Source: Collimonas humicola (GTDB taxonomy: Bacteria; Pseudomonadota; Gammaproteobacteria; Burkholderiales; Burkholderiaceae_D). From it: 64,000 nucleotides of DNA. Positions 21,381 through 29,227 of the stretch are shown piece by piece (the stretch's first letter is position 1; each line of letters starts with the position of its first letter). The notes under the pieces were generated by a model, which saw only the letters and a list, made by a program, of their open reading frames with translations, had not been told where the DNA came from and made no database searches. Both the position numbers and the translations under genes were made by a program. Where the stretch lies: contig NZ_JAGQEE010000001.1 in assembly GCF_018304945.1 (NCBI RefSeq), positions 62,001 through 126,000 on the forward strand, written 5' to 3'.

Positions 21381-21695
21381 GTGAACGTTTCGCTCTCCAG
21401 CCTGTTCGTCATCCTGCTCGCGCTGCTGGCGGCGAACCTGCCGTTCTTTAACGAACGCTTGTTCGCGCTGGTGCCGCTCAAGTCTGGCGGCCAGGCGGCA
21501 GCCAAGCCGATCTGGGTGCGCCTGCTGGAGCTGCTCGCCCTGTATGCGCTGGTCGGCTTGCTCGCCCATGTGCTGGAAGCGAATATCGGCAACGCCTTCA
21601 CGCAAGGCTGGGAATTCTATGCGGTCACCGGCTGCATGTTCCTGGTGCTGGCCTATCCCGGCTACGTGCTGCGCTATCTGAAGAAGCATCGCTGA
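21381..21695 (+). CDS. DUF2818 family membrane protein
   Basis: A 104-residue protein with three hydrophobic segments (about 4-20, 45-65, 78-95). The GTG at 21,381, four bases after nuoN, gives the usual family start (VNVSLSSLFVILLALLAANLP). DUF2818 genes commonly follow nuoN in Burkholderiales, which suggests a role tied to complex I or simple co-transcription; the function is not established. A GC-rich hairpin without a T-run (21,697-21,724) follows the stop. Confidence 0.85.
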   Translation: MNVSLSSLFVILLALLAANLPFFNERLFALVPLKSGGQAAAKPIWVRLLELLALYALVGLLAHVLEANIGNAFTQGWEFYAVTGCMFLVLAYPGYVLRYLKKHR

Positions 21696-21696
21696 A

Positions 21697-21724
21697 GCAA
21701 GGCGGGGGAGCATCTTCCCCTTGC
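21697..21724 (+). terminator. Possible hairpin at the end of the nuo operon
   Basis: GCAAGG (21,697) pairs with CCTTGC (ends 21,724) around an inner GGGGGA/TTCCCC pairing. There is no T-run, so intrinsic termination is uncertain. Confidence 0.35.
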
Positions 21725-21824
21725 ATCGTCTTATCCGGTGCGCGGCACAGCCTGCGCGCTCAGGCATTACAATCCCATATCAGTCCGTTTGTCTCATCTG
21801 CCACCATTTCGCCGGAGCGTTTGC

Positions 21825-22382
21825 ATGGATAGTCACTTGAAAGAAACCCAGATCGCCAGCGCCGTCGCCTACGACGGCGATTTCCTCAAAGTACAGCGCG
21901 ACAAGGTAGAACTGCCGGACGGCAAAGCCACCACCCGCGAATACATCAAGCATCCCGGCGCGGTTGTCATCCTGCCCTTGTTCGAAGACGGCACGGTGCT
22001 GCTGGAGCGGCAATACCGCTATCCGCTGGAACGAGTGTTCATTGAATACCCCGCCGGAAAAATCGATGAAGGTGAAGATCACCTGAGCTGTGCCAAGCGC
22101 GAACTGCTGGAAGAAACCGGCTATACCGCCAGCGAATGGCAGCACGTCTGCACCATCCACAACGCCATCGCCTATTCCGACGAGCACCTGGAGCTGTTCC
22201 TTGCGCGCGGCCTGGTGGCCGGCGAGCGCAAGCTGGACGACGGCGAATTCCTGGACGTCTTCAAGGCGCCGCTGGCTGATATGCTGGGCTGGGTGAGGGA
22301 AGGCAAGGTCACCGACGTCAAAACCGTGATCGGCACTTTCTGGCTTGAAAAGATCGTCGCCGGCGATTGGAAGCTTCCTTAA
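21825..22382 (+). CDS. Nudix hydrolase, ADP-ribose pyrophosphatase-like
   Basis: A 185-residue Nudix enzyme of the NudF/ADP-ribose diphosphatase type. The Nudix box spans residues about 78-100 (GKIDEGEDHLSCAKRELLEE then TGY), with the metal-binding RELLEETG intact. The upstream ERQYRYPLERVFIEYPAG block is typical of the ADP-sugar subfamily. The ATG at 21,825 gives the family start; the frame itself is open 87 bp further upstream. It is 130 bp after the nuo/DUF2818 operon. Confidence 0.9.
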   Translation: MDSHLKETQIASAVAYDGDFLKVQRDKVELPDGKATTREYIKHPGAVVILPLFEDGTVLLERQYRYPLERVFIEYPAGKIDEGEDHLSCAKRELLEETGYTASEWQHVCTIHNAIAYSDEHLELFLARGLVAGERKLDDGEFLDVFKAPLADMLGWVREGKVTDVKTVIGTFWLEKIVAGDWKLP

Positions 22383-22387
22383 GCACC

Positions 22388-22457
22388 GTAGGGTGGGCAG
22401 GTTTTTTGCCCACGCGGTAGCGGACCGCATCCGCGTGGGCACAGGTGTTCACCCTAC
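22388..22457. repeat. Palindromic intergenic element (GTAGGGTG...CACCCTAC type)
   Basis: Outer arms GTAGGGTG at 22,388 and CACCCTAC ending at 22,457 enclose two GTGGGCA/TGCCCAC-type pairings. Similar GTAGGGTGGGCA...TGCCCACGC palindromes are scattered between genes in many proteobacteria. Lies between convergent genes and could act as a bidirectional terminator. Confidence 0.6.
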
Positions 22458-22468
22458 ATTGGTCTCCT

Positions 22469-23320
22469 TTAATACGCCGTACAGATCACCAGCTCCGGAT
22501 TCGCATTCAGGCGGATCGGCAAAGTGCTGCATCCTACGCCCCGGCTCACGATCAGGCTGCCGTTGTGCTCTATCTGGTGATGGCCAAAGTGGTACTTCCG
22601 GCAAAGCGGTCCGTGCGGCACGAGGACGGGCGTGCCGTCCGCGAAGGCGACCTGGCCGCCATGCGTATGTCCGGCGAAGCTGAGATCGAAGCGCTGGCCG
22701 TCGAGCAGCAGCAAGCCGTCGGGGGCGTGCATCAGCAGTATGCGTATTTTCCCTGCATTGCCGACCGTTTGATGTATATCCGGCGTACCGGTCCAGGGGT
22801 CGTCCAGGCCGCAGATCGAGACGGCTTCATAGGGGGCCGGCAGCGGACGATTACGGTTGATCAAAACCTCTACGCCAGCTTCGTCCAGAATCGCAGACAG
22901 CTGCGCATCGTTCGTCCACAGATCGTGGTTCCCCATGACCGCATATTTTCCGTAGCGGGGCTGGATGGCAGCCAATCCAGCTGTGAGCGCCTGCGCATAA
23001 TGCGCGTGCCCGGAAACAAAATCCCCGCCTAGCAGCAGTACGTCTGGCTGCTGGCGATCGATTTCATCGAAGAGATCTGCAAATATCTGCGGGCTGGTAG
23101 TCGGGCCAGCGTGGAAATCAGATGCAAATCCTATGCGCAGCGGCGTGGTTAGTCTTTTGCCCGGTTCCAGTTCCACGGCGTAGTGCGATACGCCTAGCTT
23201 GCCGTGCAAGCCAAGCCGATAGCTCAACTTGGCGAAGAGGCCATTGAGCAGCAGCAGGTTGAGCGTGCGTTCGCTCAACCTGCGTGCCGGGTAATTGTGT
23301 CTGCCGCGCCAGCTTGTCAT
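22469..23320 (-). CDS. Metallophosphoesterase (YkuE-like)
   Basis: A 283-residue calcineurin-type phosphoesterase. The two-metal motifs occur in order: GFASDFHAG (about residue 65), LLLGGDFV (about 95), MGNHDLW (about 129), LLMHAPD (about 196) and FAGHTHGGQ (about 215). The arrangement is that of YkuE-like enzymes, although the first GDxH-type motif reads SDFH. A weakly hydrophobic N-terminus (residues 18-33) could anchor it at the membrane. Convergent with the Nudix gene; the substrate is unknown. Confidence 0.85.
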   Translation of the reverse strand: MTSWRGRHNYPARRLSERTLNLLLLNGLFAKLSYRLGLHGKLGVSHYAVELEPGKRLTTPLRIGFASDFHAGPTTSPQIFADLFDEIDRQQPDVLLLGGDFVSGHAHYAQALTAGLAAIQPRYGKYAVMGNHDLWTNDAQLSAILDEAGVEVLINRNRPLPAPYEAVSICGLDDPWTGTPDIHQTVGNAGKIRILLMHAPDGLLLLDGQRFDLSFAGHTHGGQVAFADGTPVLVPHGPLCRKYHFGHHQIEHNGSLIVSRGVGCSTLPIRLNANPELVICTAY

Positions 23321-23365
23321 TGGATAGCTATGAAAAAGGCTGCATGCGCAGCCTTTGGGATGGAA

Positions 23366-25075
23366 TTACATATTCGGATAGTTCGGCCCGCCGCCGCCTT
23401 CCGGCGTCACCCACACGATATTCTGCGTCGGATCCTTGATGTCGCAAGTCTTGCAGTGCACGCAGTTCTGCGCATTGATCTGCAAGCGTTCGGTATTGTC
23501 TTCATTGGTGACGAACTCATACACGCCGGCAGGGCAGTAGCGTGCTTCCGGTCCGGCATAGTCGCGCAGGTTGACGTTGACCGGCACGCCCGGATCTTTC
23601 AGGGTCAGGTGGATGGGCTGGTCTTCGGCGTGGTTGGTGTTGGAAATGAACACCGACGACAGGCGGTCGAAAGTCAGCTTGCCATCCGGCTTCGGATACT
23701 TGATCGGCGTGTAGTTGGCGGCCGGTTTCAGGCATTCATGATCGGCGTGGGAGTGGCGCAGGGTCCACGGCGCCTTGCCGCCGAACACGACCTGGTCGAT
23801 GCCGACCATCAGGGTGCCCAGGTACAGGCCCTTGCTCATCCATGGCTTGAAATTGCGCGCCTTGTGCAGTTCTGCATGCAGCCAGGACTGCTCGAATGCT
23901 TGGCTGTAGGCGGTCAGCTCGTCGAACTGGCGGTTGTTGCCGAGGGCTTCGAATGCAGCATTGGCGGCCAGCATGCCGGTCTTGATGGCGGCGTGGCTGC
24001 CCTTGATGCGGCTGGCGTTGAGAAAGCCGGCATCGCAGCCGATCAGCGCGCCGCCAGGGAAGGTCAGCTTGGGCAGCGATTGCAGGCCGCCGGCGGTAAT
24101 CGCGCGGGCGCCGTAGGAAATGCGCTTGCCGCCCTGGAAGAATTTGCTGATTTCCGGATGCGTCTTGTAGCGCTGGAATTCTTCGTAAGGCGACAGGTAG
24201 GGGTTTTCATAAGCCAGGCCGACCACGTAGCCGACTGCGACCTGGTTGTTTTCCAGGTGGTACAGGAAGGAGCCGCCATAGGTCTGGGTATCCAGCGGCC
24301 AGCCGGCGGTATGCACCACCAGGCCTGGTTGATGCAGCTTAGGATCGATTTCCCACAGTTCCTTGATGCCGATCGCGTAGGTCTGCGGATCCTTGCCTTT
24401 GTTGAGATCGAATTTCGCCATCAGTTGCTTGCCGAGATGGCCACGCGCGCCTTCGGCGAACAGGGTGTACTTGGCGTGCAGTTCCATGCCCAGCTGGAAG
24501 GCGTCGGTAGGCTGGCCGTGGCGGTCCACGCCCATGTTGCCGGTGGCGACGCCCTTGACCGAGCCATCCTCGTTGTAGAGGACTTCGGCGGCCGGGAAGC
24601 CGGGGAATATTTCCACGCCCAGCAGTTCCGCCTGCTGGCCCAGCCAGCGCACCACATTGGCCAGCGAGATGACGTAATTGCCATGGTTCTGGAAGCAGGC
24701 CGGCAGCAGCCAGTTCGGTGTCTTGTAGGCTTTTTTCTCGGTCAGGAACAGGAAGCGGTCTTCGCTGACTTCGGTCGTCAGTGGCGCGCCCAGTTCTTTC
24801 CAGTTTGGCAGCAGTTCGGTCAGCGCCTGCGGGTCCATCACCGCGCCGGACAGGATGTGGGCGCCGATTTCGCTGCCTTTTTCCAATACGCAGACGGACA
24901 CTTCGCGTCCTTGCTCGGCGGCTTGCTGCTTGAGGCGGATCGCAGCGGCCAGGCCGGCGGGGCCGCCGCCGACCACCACCACATCGTATTCCATCGCTTC
25001 GCGCGGACCGTATTGTTCTAGGAGATTCTGCTGGTTCTGCCCTGGGGTTGGAGTCATTGTCTCTTTACCTATCAT
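23366..25075 (-). CDS. Electron transfer flavoprotein-ubiquinone oxidoreductase
   Basis: Membrane-associated FAD and [4Fe-4S] enzyme that passes electrons from ETF, reduced by acyl-CoA dehydrogenases, to ubiquinone. The 569-residue protein has the N-terminal FAD site YDVVVVGGGPAGLAAAIRL (about 29-47), a GG motif and the quinone-binding region. The C-terminal ferredoxin-like cluster comprises a cysteine in YCPAGVYEF and three in NCVHCKTCDI, and it ends with the family tail GGGGPNYPNM. An alternative ATG lies six codons downstream. It is transcribed divergently from the thioesterase gene. Confidence 0.96.
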   Translation of the reverse strand: MIGKETMTPTPGQNQQNLLEQYGPREAMEYDVVVVGGGPAGLAAAIRLKQQAAEQGREVSVCVLEKGSEIGAHILSGAVMDPQALTELLPNWKELGAPLTTEVSEDRFLFLTEKKAYKTPNWLLPACFQNHGNYVISLANVVRWLGQQAELLGVEIFPGFPAAEVLYNEDGSVKGVATGNMGVDRHGQPTDAFQLGMELHAKYTLFAEGARGHLGKQLMAKFDLNKGKDPQTYAIGIKELWEIDPKLHQPGLVVHTAGWPLDTQTYGGSFLYHLENNQVAVGYVVGLAYENPYLSPYEEFQRYKTHPEISKFFQGGKRISYGARAITAGGLQSLPKLTFPGGALIGCDAGFLNASRIKGSHAAIKTGMLAANAAFEALGNNRQFDELTAYSQAFEQSWLHAELHKARNFKPWMSKGLYLGTLMVGIDQVVFGGKAPWTLRHSHADHECLKPAANYTPIKYPKPDGKLTFDRLSSVFISNTNHAEDQPIHLTLKDPGVPVNVNLRDYAGPEARYCPAGVYEFVTNEDNTERLQINAQNCVHCKTCDIKDPTQNIVWVTPEGGGGPNYPNM

Positions 25076-25237
25076 TAATTTTTCGAACGGATGTGCTAAT
25101 TGTCGGGGATTTTGCGGCAGAATGCTAGGCTTCGTCTGCGGTTAGTGTTGTTCCTCGCATGTTGAGCAACGCAACGGGCCGATGCTGCTTGCAGCCGGCT
25201 GAGGCAGATCACAAGAGTATTCACGAAAGTTGAAATA

Positions 25238-25657
25238 ATGGAAACCAGAAAACACGTCCACACCACGCGGATCGCGATGCGCTGGGGCGATATGGATGCG
25301 CTTGGCCACGTCAACAATACGATCTATTTCCGTTATATGGAGCAGGCGCGCATCGAATGGCTGCAAGAGCTCGGCAGCGATTTCGATTCCCGCCACGGGC
25401 CGGTGCTGGTCAATGCGCAGTGCAGTTTCTTGCGTCAATTGAAATACCCCTGCGAAGTCGAAGTCAAATCCTATGTCGGCGCCGTCGGCCGCTCCAGTTT
25501 CGAGGCCAGCTACGAAATCCGCCGCGCCGACATGCCCGATGTCGTGTTCGCCGAAGGTGGCGCGAAAATCGTCTGGGTCGATTTCGACCTGGAAAAATCC
25601 ATGCCTTTGCCGGATGACCTGCGCCAATTGCTGACTAACCCTGCAGCGCCGGCCTGA
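25238..25657 (+). CDS. Acyl-CoA thioesterase, hot-dog fold (4HBT/YbgC-like)
   Basis: A 139-residue hot-dog thioesterase that hydrolyses acyl-CoA to the free acid and CoA. The motif RWGDMDALGHVNNTIYFRYMEQ (about residues 15-36) carries the catalytic Asp and the HVNN block of the 4-hydroxybenzoyl-CoA thioesterase family. Divergent from ETF-QO, which would fit acyl-CoA metabolism; the chain-length preference cannot be read. Ends 8 bp before the convergent regulator gene. Confidence 0.88.
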   Translation: METRKHVHTTRIAMRWGDMDALGHVNNTIYFRYMEQARIEWLQELGSDFDSRHGPVLVNAQCSFLRQLKYPCEVEVKSYVGAVGRSSFEASYEIRRADMPDVVFAEGGAKIVWVDFDLEKSMPLPDDLRQLLTNPAAPA

Positions 25658-25664
25658 ACGTTCG

Positions 25665-26240
25665 CTACACCCGCTCCGCCTGCGTAATGCCGAGCAGGCG
25701 GTGCACCAGTTCGCTGGACGTCGATGCGGCAAATTTCTTCATCAGGTTGGCCCTGTGCATTTCCACCGTGCGCGGGCTGAGGCCGATCTGCTTGCCGATC
25801 AGCTTGCTGGTCTTGCCCTCCACCAGCAAGGCTGCGATCTCGCGTTCGCGCGGCGACAGCACGGCCGAAGCCCGGCGTTTTTCACTCAAATCCTCAAAGG
25901 TCCAGATTCCTGCCGCGTGGGTGTCCGCCGGCACCAGCGCATGGCCGGTGACATGGCACCAGAACAACTCGCCGCTGGCGCGCCGCATGATGCGCTCGTC
26001 GGAATAGATTCCTTTGGCGTTCATGATCGGCACGATGCGCGCGCCGGTGCGCTCAAACTCGTCCTGGGTCGGGTACAGCAGCTGGAACGACTGACCGTTC
26101 AATTCTTCCGGCTGGTAGCCGAACATGCGGGTCAGCGCCAGGTTGCACACCTGCATGATGCGGCGTTCGGAAACGCACATGCCTATCGGCGCATGGGCGA
26201 AAATGGTCTGGTAATCGATAGCGGAATTGGGCAATGGCAC
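25665..26240 (-). CDS. PAS-domain LuxR-type transcriptional regulator
   Basis: A 191-residue regulator with one PAS sensor domain (about residues 8-118; typical ARMFGY-like segment MFGYQPEELNGQSF and the PAC-like LFWCHVTGHAL). A LuxR helix-turn-helix domain follows (about 126-186, with LSPREREIAALLVEGKTSK and LSPRTVEMHRANLMKK). There is no receiver domain, so it probably senses a small ligand or redox state directly. It is divergent from scoAB, 115 bp apart, making it a candidate regulator of those genes by position only. Confidence 0.85.
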   Translation of the reverse strand: MPLPNSAIDYQTIFAHAPIGMCVSERRIMQVCNLALTRMFGYQPEELNGQSFQLLYPTQDEFERTGARIVPIMNAKGIYSDERIMRRASGELFWCHVTGHALVPADTHAAGIWTFEDLSEKRRASAVLSPREREIAALLVEGKTSKLIGKQIGLSPRTVEMHRANLMKKFAASTSSELVHRLLGITQAERV

Positions 26241-26355
26241 TGGCTGCAGCTTGAGTTCGTAGTTTTACGGTATTGTTGGATGTGTTACTTCATCATATGC
26301 TAATAGACCAAGAGCAAGGAAATAATAGCTAGTTTACACAAACAGGAGGCAAGGC

Positions 26356-27057
26356 ATGAACAAAGTTTATCCTGACGCGGCAAGCGCGTTGGCCGGCATA
26401 GTCAAAGATGGCCAGACCATCGCCGTGGGCGGTTTCGGCCTGTGCGGCATCCCTGAGGCGCTGATCCTGGCGTTGCGCGATTCCGGCGTGAAAGAGCTGA
26501 CGGCGATTTCCAACAACGCCGGCGTCGACGGCTTTGGCCTCGGGCAATTGCTGACTACCCGCCAGATCAAAAAAATGATCGCTTCGTATGTCGGCGAGAA
26601 CAAGGAATTCGAGCGGCAATACCTGGCTGGCGAACTTGAGTTGGAATTCACTCCGCAGGGCACGCTGGCGGAAAAGCTGCGCGCCGGCGGCGCCGGCATC
26701 CCGGCTTTCTTCACCAAGACCGGGGTCGGTACGCTGGTCGCGGAAGGCAAGGAAATCCGCGACTTCGACGGCGCCAAGTATGTGATGGAGCGTTCGCTCG
26801 TGGCTGACGTATCCCTGGTCAAGGCTTACAAGGCTGACCGCAGCGGCAACCTGGTGTTCAACAAGACCGCCCGCAACTTCAACCCGAACGTCGCCATGGC
26901 CGGGAAAATCACCGTGGTGGAAGTCGAACACCTGGTCGAGGTGGGCGAGATCGATCCGGACCAGGTTCATACGCCGGGTATTTTTGTGCACCGCATCGTA
27001 GTCAATGCGAACCCGGAAAAGCGTATCGAACAGCGTACCGTTCGCCCTGCAGAATAA
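26356..27057 (+). CDS. scoA: 3-oxoacid CoA-transferase subunit A
   Basis: Alpha subunit of a SCOT-type CoA transferase that moves CoA from succinyl-CoA to acetoacetate or a similar 3-oxoacid. The 233-residue protein has the family glycine motif [14 protein letters not shown] (about 23-36), the [12 protein letters not shown] block and [11 protein letters not shown]. An AGGAGG lies before the ATG. scoB follows after 32 bp. Confidence 0.93.
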   Translation: MNKVYPDAASALAGIVKDGQTIAVGGFGLCGIPEALILALRDSGVKELTAISNNAGVDGFGLGQLLTTRQIKKMIASYVGENKEFERQYLAGELELEFTPQGTLAEKLRAGGAGIPAFFTKTGVGTLVAEGKEIRDFDGAKYVMERSLVADVSLVKAYKADRSGNLVFNKTARNFNPNVAMAGKITVVEVEHLVEVGEIDPDQVHTPGIFVHRIVVNANPEKRIEQRTVRPAE

Positions 27058-27089
27058 ACAGAAAACAGAACCCAGACCAGGAGAACAAA

Positions 27090-27743
27090 ATGGCATGGAC
27101 ACGTGATGAAATGGCCGCGCGCGCGGCAAAGGAATTGCAAGATGGTTTTTACGTCAACCTCGGCATCGGCCTGCCGACCCTGGTTGCCAACCATGTACCT
27201 AAGGAAATCGAAGTCTGGCTGCAGTCGGAAAACGGCTTGCTCGGCATCGGCCCGTTTCCGACCGAAGACAAGGTCGACGCCGACCTGATCAACGCCGGCA
27301 AGCAGACCGTGACTTCTTTGCCGGGATCGGCTTATTTCAGTTCTGCCGATTCCTTCGCCATGATACGCGGCGGTAAGATCAATATCGCAATCCTGGGCGC
27401 CATGCAGGTGTCCAGGAATGGCGATCTGGCCAACTGGATGATTCCGGGCAAGCTGGTCAAGGGCATGGGCGGCGCGATGGACCTGGTGGCCGGCGTCGGC
27501 CGCGTGGTGGTGCTGATGGAGCACGTGGCCAAGGCCAAGGACGGCACGACCTCGCACAAGATCCTGGAAGCCTGCAACCTGCCGCTGACAGGCGTCGGCG
27601 TGGTCAACCGCATCATCACCGACCTGGGCGTGCTGGACGTGACGCCGCAGGGCCTGAAGGTGATCGAGCTGGCGCCGGGCGTCAGCCGCGAAGATATCGT
27701 CGCGCAAACCGGAACGGCGCTGGATCTGAGCGCATTGCACTAA
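27090..27743 (+). CDS. scoB: 3-oxoacid CoA-transferase subunit B
   Basis: Beta subunit (217 residues) carrying the catalytic glutamate E47 in [13 protein letters not shown], which forms the glutamyl-CoA thioester. The N-terminal [15 protein letters not shown] block is also typical. The pair allows use of ketone bodies or turnover of acetoacetate from poly-hydroxybutyrate. A strong terminator follows 33 bp after the stop. Confidence 0.94.
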   Translation: MAWTRDEMAARAAKELQDGFYVNLGIGLPTLVANHVPKEIEVWLQSENGLLGIGPFPTEDKVDADLINAGKQTVTSLPGSAYFSSADSFAMIRGGKINIAILGAMQVSRNGDLANWMIPGKLVKGMGGAMDLVAGVGRVVVLMEHVAKAKDGTTSHKILEACNLPLTGVGVVNRIITDLGVLDVTPQGLKVIELAPGVSREDIVAQTGTALDLSALH

Positions 27744-27775
27744 GACCGGGAAGATGCCGGCCCGGCCGGCGTTCC

Positions 27776-27816
27776 AAAAAAGCGGCGCCTGACACATTTG
27801 TCAGGCGCCGCTTTTT
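27776..27816 (+). terminator. Intrinsic terminator after scoB
   Basis: A perfect 14-bp GC-rich stem (AGCGGCGCCTGACA and its complement) around CATT, flanked by A6 and T5, so it may work in both directions. Confidence 0.9.
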
Positions 27817-27966
27817 CATTGTGCTGTCCCGGATGCATCCCTAATGTTTAAGGGAAGGTGCAAGGGAAGGGCCATATGCGATAAGATGTTGTATATCCGC
27901 AAAGCAAACGCGCTGCTCGCAGCTGTTTGCCGCCGTCCAGCAAGCCTTAACCGAAACGGGGTATCG

Positions 27967-28833
27967 ATGACCATCGCCGCGCACAAGTCTGTTCAATGCA
28001 TTTCTCCCGCCGGCCTGCATAAAATGGCCTACCAGGAATGGGGCGATCCGCATAATCCGAATGTATTGCTGTGCCTGCATGGCGTCACCCGCGTCTCCGA
28101 CGATTTCGACCAGCTGGCGCGCGCCCTGTGCGATACCTACCGGGTGGTCTGTCCGGACGTGGTGGGGCGCGGCCGTTCCGGCTGGCTGCGCGATCCGAAA
28201 TACTATGTGCTGCCGCAATACCTGAACGACGTGGTCACCTTGCTGGCCCGGCTCAACGCCGAAACCGTCGACCTGGTCGGCACCTCAATGGGCGGCCTGA
28301 TCGGCATCGGGCTGGCCTCGCTGCCGGAGAATCCCCTGCGCAGGCTGGTCTTGAACGATGTCGGTCCGACCCTGAATGCGGATGCCATGGGACGCATCGG
28401 CGAATACATCGGCGCCGACATGCGCTTCCCTACATTTGACGAAGCTGCGGCCTACGTGCGCGCCATCTCGGCATCGTTCGGCCCGCACACCGATGCTGAA
28501 TGGCGCAAGCTGGCGGCCGATGTCCTGCACCAGAACGCCGGTGGCGAATGGACCCGCCACTACGACCTGAAACTGGCTGAGCCTTTCAAGTCGACCACGC
28601 CGGAAACCTTCAAGCTGTCGGAAGCGCTGCTGTGGAACGCCTACAAGGCGATCAGCTGCCCGACCTTGCTGCTTCGCGGCGCCGAGTCCGATTTGCTGTC
28701 GCCTGAGACGGCGCAGCTGATGACGCAATGCGGCCCCAAGGCCAAGCTGGTGGAGCTGGCCGGCGTCGGCCATGCGCCTACCTTGCTGCATACCGACCAG
28801 ATTGAAATTGTCGCCGATTTTCTGATCGGCTGA
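27967..28833 (+). CDS. Alpha/beta hydrolase
   Basis: A 288-residue alpha/beta-hydrolase. The oxyanion HG motif is in LLCLHGVTRVSDDF (about 34-47), the nucleophile elbow is GTSMGG with S107, the acid is probably the Asp in RGAESDLLSP, and the catalytic His is in GVGHAPTL near the C-terminus. The start at 27,967 gives a normal N-terminus; the frame is open 120 bp upstream without family sequence. Substrate unknown. A RidA gene follows after 33 bp. Confidence 0.86.
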   Translation: MTIAAHKSVQCISPAGLHKMAYQEWGDPHNPNVLLCLHGVTRVSDDFDQLARALCDTYRVVCPDVVGRGRSGWLRDPKYYVLPQYLNDVVTLLARLNAETVDLVGTSMGGLIGIGLASLPENPLRRLVLNDVGPTLNADAMGRIGEYIGADMRFPTFDEAAAYVRAISASFGPHTDAEWRKLAADVLHQNAGGEWTRHYDLKLAEPFKSTTPETFKLSEALLWNAYKAISCPTLLLRGAESDLLSPETAQLMTQCGPKAKLVELAGVGHAPTLLHTDQIEIVADFLIG

Positions 28834-28866
28834 TTTGCTTTCATTTATTCTTATAGGAGATGATTC

Positions 28867-29217
28867 ATGACTATCCAGCGCCTGCATGTCGGCAAGAGAC
28901 TTTCGGAAGTCGCCATCCATAACGGTACCGTGTACCTGGCCGGACAACTGGCCGAAGACACCACCCAGAACATCGAAGGCCAGACGCGCGAGACGCTCGG
29001 CCATATCGACCGCCTGCTGGCCGAAGCCGGCAGCGACAAGCATCACATCCTGTCTTGCCAGATCTACCTGGCCGACGTCAAGGATTTCGATGGCATGAAC
29101 CTGGTCTGGGATGAGTGGGTCGCCGCCGGCAATGCGCCGCCGCGGGCCACGGTAGAAGCTAAACTCGCGCGTCCTGAAATCCTGATAGAAATTATCGTGG
29201 TCGCCGCGCAAAAATAA
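28867..29217 (+). CDS. RidA/YjgF family protein (Rid subgroup)
   Basis: A 116-residue trimeric-fold Rid protein. Archetypal RidA hydrolyses reactive enamine/imine intermediates from PLP enzymes. The conserved GTVYLAGQLAED segment and the C-terminal APPRATVEAKLARPEILIEI with the key arginine in PRATVE are present. Length is slightly shorter than E. coli RidA, so it may belong to one of the Rid1-7 subgroups whose substrates are unknown. Directly precedes relA by 10 bp. Confidence 0.88.
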   Translation: MTIQRLHVGKRLSEVAIHNGTVYLAGQLAEDTTQNIEGQTRETLGHIDRLLAEAGSDKHHILSCQIYLADVKDFDGMNLVWDEWVAAGNAPPRATVEAKLARPEILIEIIVVAAQK

Positions 29218-29227
29218 AGATGCAAGC

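Noticed and set aside
23204-25021. A 605-codon plus-strand frame opposite the ETF-QO gene
   Set aside because: Fully antisense to a gene with complete FAD and iron-sulfur signatures; no recognisable domain.
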